Assembly: GCA_041654215.1 (NCBI GenBank)
Contig: JBAZDY010000075.1
Coordinates: 1-7,813 of the forward strand
Length of the DNA: 7,813 bases
DNA from: Undivivens sp041654215
GTDB lineage: Bacteria > Omnitrophota > Gorgyraeia > Gygaellales > Profunditerraquicolaceae
Direction of reading: 5' to 3'
Shown here: positions 1 through 6,000 of the stretch, piece by piece
How positions within the stretch are numbered: position 1 is the first letter of the stretch
How the letters are laid out: the number at the start of each line of letters is the position of its first letter
Notes under the pieces: generated by a model
What the model saw: only the letters and a program-made list of their open reading frames with translations
Database searches by the model: none
Told to the model about the DNA's origin: nothing
Made by a program: the position numbers and the translations under genes

Positions 1-3000
1 GTGTATCTGCGCTTCATGGACTGGTCGTTAACAATACCAATAAAGGAGAAAATTTTGATTCCGGACGGGCAGGAGAAAATTTTGAGTCCGGTGGGCTGGT
101 TTGTTTCGTGGATTGATTCCCAGCGGGGAATGGATGAGGATGCGGCGCAGGTGAAGAATGAGACCATCATTGCCTCTGCCGCTCTTGCCGCGCCGACCGG
201 GTTGATGATTGGGATGGCGCGGGCGCAAGAAGCGGGTGCTGACGTGAGCGATAGCACAGTTATAATATGCGAGCATTCGAGGCGGGAAAGAAGCGTGGAA
301 GAGGAGTGGAGCGCGGCGGATTGGGACAATTTACATCACGAGACAGAAAAAGCCCCGTATACACCGGCTGATGCTGCAGAGGATTTTACGGAATTGGGAA
401 TATCCGAGGCTAACGCCACGGCGTGGGAACAATATTTCTCCGGCTTGAAAGACGATAGCAATAACCCCTTATTTGGCGAGTCATCCGAGATGGTTTATGG
501 CGAGCCATCCGATATATTTTATGATGAGCAATTAGCGGTTAGAGTAGTGGCTGAGTTGTCGGATATATTTAGAGAAGGCGGCAGGGAAGGATTTACCCGT
601 GGCGAAGATAGTTTTAGCCTTGATTTTAATCCGTTGATCATATCTAACCGCAAGCTGAACTGCGTTGGTTTTGCTGTGCTGTTTGAAAAAGCCTTAAGAA
701 TGAAAGGGCTGACATATGAGGGGATAAGTAGTCATCCCTCGAGCGGTTACCACGCTTTAATTTTCATCCCGACCAATAATGACCGGGGAATAATTGTTTC
801 AAATGGAGAAATAATATTGCCAAGAATCCATGCCGGAAATTATAATTACAACGCTATGGGGAATGTGGTTTCTGCTAAAACCGAAGAAAAAGCCGGCCCG
901 ATAATCAATCTAAGTGATTATTATAATGGCAATGAGACGATTCTTGTTTTGAAGAATTCGTCTGCAGACTATTTATCATTGCTGGCGCCAGTCATATATA
1001 GATATCCGGGATATGAAGAATCGGTTAATTCAGCGGTTTATTGGCAATCTAAGGGATTGGAATTTTTAATATCAGGAAAAGACGATGAAGCAATTGCCTC
1101 TTTTGAGAAATCATTGGAGTTAAATCCGGGTAACAGAATTACAAAAGAGTTATTTGACTCCTTGCAGAATGAAATATCCGGACAGGAGAAAGCTACAGTG
1201 AACCGGGCGGGTGACGTGGATAATAACGTAAAAGTGGCCGCCCTTGCCGCGCCGACCGGGTTGATGATTGGGATGGCGCGGGCGGAGGGAATAGAGAGCG
1301 GGGTGGAATCTAATTCGCCCGATCCTATTATCGCTTTAGTTAAAGATTATAAGAACAACGGTAATCAGAGCACGTTGGACAGCGCCTTGCAGATCGCGCA
1401 GAAGTCCGGTCAGGGCAAGGACGGGGTGGTGCGTAACAACGGTAATGCGGTTTCCGCGCTTGACCAGATGCGCTGGGTCAAGGTTTACGGCGACCTGTAT
1501 GATGCCACTCATGACCAGGAATGGTATAAAGCCAGGGAGAATCTGCTCTGGGCGTTAAAGAGGGACTATTGGGACAACGTGAACAAGACTTTTAAACCCG
1601 CCGCGCCCGCGGACGTCGATCTGGAGATACAGGCAATAGATTTGATCGGCCCGGCGGACCTGGAGAAGATCTTCGGGCAGGGCGTAGTCAGGGATATGCT
1701 GATTATTTCCAACATCTCCCAGGCCGCGCAAAAGAACAATTCCTCGGCCCTGGCATCCGCCCGCGCCCTGAACGTATATGTTTCCTGGCTGGTCAAACAG
1801 GAGCGGATCAATGAACTGACCGCGAAATTGGACAACGGTTCCACTATTTGGGACGCGGTCGGCGTCTATCTCGCCGATAACCGCACAGCGGCCGCGATGA
1901 ACGAAGCCCTGCCAAAGCTTTACATAGATTCCAGATACAACATACCTGAAACAACGACAGGCAGACAGGAATATATATACAAAGGCTCAAGATACTTCAT
2001 TTCCTTTGCTTCGGAAAAACCGCTGGCCATGGCAAACGACAAGGTTGGAGATAATTTCATGACCGTCTGGTACGTAGATTTCGGCGGCGGCGAGGACAAA
2101 CAGGTCAACGGCACGGCTTATACTTATAAACTGCACAGGTTAGAGGCGGGCTCTGCTAAGGAGACGGTCGAGTATTATAACGGCACCAGTCAATTGAAGG
2201 ACTACAACGAAACAGTGAATTTGAGCGCTGCCTCCCCCGTTAAAGGCTGGTCGGAGCAGGATATATACGACGGGATAAACGATAACCTTGATTACTACTC
2301 CGGTATTGTAATAGACAGGGATTTCCTGACGGTGCTTCCTGATTTCCAGTATTTGAACATCAAGGCGCAGGAAGAATTTAGAGAAGGGTCCGAATATAAG
2401 TGGTTAAAAGAACGTTACGGAGACGCTTTTGAGTTCGAGAGCGGGAAGGTCATTTTTACGCATGATGATATCGTGCTCGCCGAAGGATACAGGGACGATC
2501 CTCATCTCGGGGAGCTCAGCCGAGTGATTTTCTACGATTACCGGCCGGGCACTTATAACGGTACCGGCTATACCTATGTGGGGCATGAAGTTAACGGGCA
2601 GAAGAGGGAGTTGTATTTCAACGAAACCGGAAAACAGATAGCCGCCAGGGAAGTGAACGATTCGGTGATCGGCATTCCCGTTAAAGACTTGTCCGTAAAG
2701 GAAATAAAGAAGATCATTCTTGAGCACCCGGTTTGGTATAAAAATGCTGAAGTCGTGCAAAAAACTATAGATGACGCCTTGACTGCGGAGAATATCCGGA
2801 AAACCAAGGGTATCGAGCAGCAGCGGCGTCATGAAGAAAGACTGAACATCCTGCGGTCAAATGGGATAGATACTCAGGAGGAACTGCTGGTTTATGCCAA
2901 GAAGCTCGGCAGGAAGTATGCGGCCCTGGACGGCGTCTACCGCACAGCGCAGGAGATAGAGAATAGGAACAAGGCGATCGACAACCTTATCGGCCTGCTT

Positions 3001-6000
3001 TTCGTCAATAATCATGCCACCAGAGACGAGCTAAAACGCGGCGTGGACCAGCTGGAACTGGCTTACGGTTTGAGGCCGGATGAGCTGAATGACGTGGTCT
3101 CTTATATCGAACGGAGTTATCCCGGGGACATTTATTACAACGATATCCTGGGCCGCGAACTGTTGACTTTCAAAAGAGATTTGGATTCAACCTGGATGCT
3201 GAAGATAGTGGAGGAGAATGAGGGAACCTACGGCGTGAATCTGGAGCCGCTAAAGGACTATATAAAGGAACACGGCGCTATTACCCCGCAGATGCTGATG
3301 CGCAAAATAAATTACGAGATGGCAAATTCCAACGACTATCTCAGTTCTTTGTATTCCGGGATGTTCAGCACCAGCGTGCGCAACGGTCACAATGAACCGA
3401 TGTTAAACGCGGTGGCGCAGTCGGTATTGTTGAACGAGGAATTGCGGGCGCTGGATAAATCGAAGTCAGATCTTTACATCGGCATACTCTTCAATTTCAG
3501 CGGAAAGAACGGCGTGATCCGTTATTCCCGCCCGATGACGGCGGTGCTGGCGAGCGACGCCAATAACGATAAGGTCATAACGCGGGATGAGCTTTTCCCG
3601 TTGAACACCCCGAGGCAGGAAGGGGACGATTACCTGAAATTCGACCTCTCCAATTACAACTCGGTCTCTTTCTTCGGCGTCAATAATACGACTATGAAAA
3701 TGGAGAATGCCCCCGGTTTCGGAATATCCCTGCCCGGAGATATCAAGATCGTTGATTCCATCGAAGGGGATATGAAGAACAAGATCACCTGGGATTTCCG
3801 GGACGATAAGATCGAGGAATACGTGTATGTGGGCGGAGTTGATTATAACGTGGAAGACGCGGTGGCCCTGGTCGATATGGGATTACCCGGCGAAGGGAAT
3901 TCTTCGGATCTGGTGACATACATCGGCGCGGGGATAGGAAGGGTGGTGCTCAATGACGGGACTTCCATAATCAGCGGAAACGGCAATACAATACAGGTGC
4001 GCAGCGCCGCCGCCGATTACACCGAGATCTATGCCGCAGGCTCCGGCCTGGCCGCGGAATATCAGCATGATCCCAGAAGCGGACTGTGGACATACAAACA
4101 ATACGATTATAATCCCGGAGCGATCTCTTACGTTGACCAGAACGTGAGCGAGAGCGTAAAGCAAGCCAGGAAGAACGCAGCATACGTGATGCACATTACC
4201 AGCGGAACGGGTTCGGATCTTTCTAAATGGAGCTTTAGCGACGTCTACTATTCCTCCACCGGCAAAGAGATCGCCAGGGACGGCAATCTGACGTATGCTA
4301 ATTTGAATGTCAACGCCGGGAATCTCGACGAGAATAGCGCGGTTTACATGATCGACGCGCGTTTCGATGACAGCAGCCGCGGCGTGATCACCAGCGAAGG
4401 ATTCTTTATGCGCGCCGACGCTTTGTCGAATGATACGTATAATCGGACAATCGCTCCGCTGAAGGCTGATAAGGACGGGACCCGGCCGGAGGGATATTAC
4501 AGCCGTATGCTCGCGAGTCTGGATACATTCCAGGTCAACCAGAAAGCATCCTGGATGTCCGCCGGGTATGCCGGTTACAACGTTCTCGGGCTTCCGGGCA
4601 GACCGGTTGCCACAGTCCCTCCGGAAGATTTCCTGGAGAAGAAAGCGGATAAAGAAACCAAAACAACTTTATCCTCCGCGCAGAATACCTCTTTAGACAA
4701 TAAATCCGCAACGGTCATTCCGGAAACAATCAGTAACGTTGCCGGCGCGGATAACGCGACGGTTTCCGCTGTTGAAAATGCCTCCACGATCGAAAACGGG
4801 ACAGCTTTGGAAGTCCGCTCCGGTGATACTGCACCCGTGATCGAACCGGCAGCGGAAGATGCCGTTACGTCAGCTCAGACCGCGTTAAACGGCACGGCCA
4901 TTCCGAAAACAAGCAGTAACATTGTCGGCGCGGATAACGGGACGGTTTCGGCGGCTGAAGATGTCTCTGTGAATACAAGCGTAGCCGTATCGGCAGAAAA
5001 CGGCACCGGCGAATCCGCCGATGATGTGTCCGTTGTCGCAGATACGGTGCATACCTATACCCCAGAGACAACCGAGACTGCTGTTGAAGCATCCGGGGCC
5101 GCTGCGCAGGATAATGATACGCTGGTGATCGATGTCTCGAACCCGGATTACACTTCCGGAGAAGGATGGGCTTCAATAAAATTCAGCATGGAGGAAGCGA
5201 TAGACGCAAGCGCGTATAATACTTTGAGATTGAACATCCGCGGCAGTATTGAAGGCCAGCAGATTATTATACAGATGCTTGATGCGGAAAAATCCACCTC
5301 CAGCGATATGGGGACAAGCAGCGTTGTGGTGCTGGACGGTGACACGCAGACGGTAGATATCCCGATGTCCGAGTTCAAACTTGTGGATCTTGCGAATATC
5401 GACAAGATAAGCGTTCATTACGGAGAATCGGCGTGGGGCAAGGAGTTGAATGACAGGACGTTGCCTGTGCGGGTGCTGGATATGAAGCTGTTGAATAACG
5501 GGGAGATTTCGGAGGCCGCGGATGTTACGGATGAATTCGAGGATGCGCCTGCGGCGGTCGTGCATGAAGAAGCCCTGGGTTGGATGAAGGATAATAGAGG
5601 CTCGACCGGGTTGTTCATCAGCCATCCGGGACATCCGAGTACAGGTACCTGGGGTATGACTTATGATGAAGCGATAGGCGCTATGGCGATGATGAAGTCC
5701 GGGGACAGGTCCTCTGCCGAGAAATTGCTGGATTTCTTCGCTTATGAAGCGGATAGGGCGCCGACCACCGGGTTGTATTACACTGCTTATGATGTCAACA
5801 GCGGTAATCCCGCGGAATGGAATGAAATGGTGGGGCCGACGGCCTGGATAGTGCTGGCGATGGCCTGGTATACCGAGATACATGATGATGACCGCTATAT
5901 GGCTGTAATGAAAGAAATGACCGATGCGATCCTGTCCTTGCAGCAGGAAAACGGCGCGGTGCCGGAAGGAAGGGGGGCAGGGCTGTCTATAGGCACAAGG

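Larger units (their letters stand above)
4624..5106 (+). other. Low-complexity Ala/Thr/Asn/Glu-rich linker
   Basis: Residues about 1542-1702 are dominated by Ala, Thr, Ser, Val, Asn, Glu and Asp with almost no aromatics, so they are likely a flexible interdomain linker. It contains a 61-codon internal duplication (residues 1570-1595 against 1631-1656, 16 of 26 identical) and the first copy of the GADNATV repeat. The linker joins the beta-rich region to the sugar-binding and glycosidase modules. Confidence 0.75.

Noticed and set aside
1..3. GTG at the first base as the gene start
   Set aside because: It coincides with the window edge, so no upstream ribosome binding site can be seen; the frame most likely continues upstream.
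184..1284. Transposon or integron cassette with terminal repeats
   Set aside because: The repeats are direct and coding, with no inverted ends, transposase, integrase or target-site duplication; a mobile-element label is not supported.
4744..4800. Dense N-x-S/T sequons in the linker as bacterial N-glycosylation sites
   Set aside because: The sites checked (DNAT, ENAS, ENGT) have the acidic residue at -1 and not at -2 as in the known bacterial oligosaccharyltransferase motif, and the composition alone explains the density.
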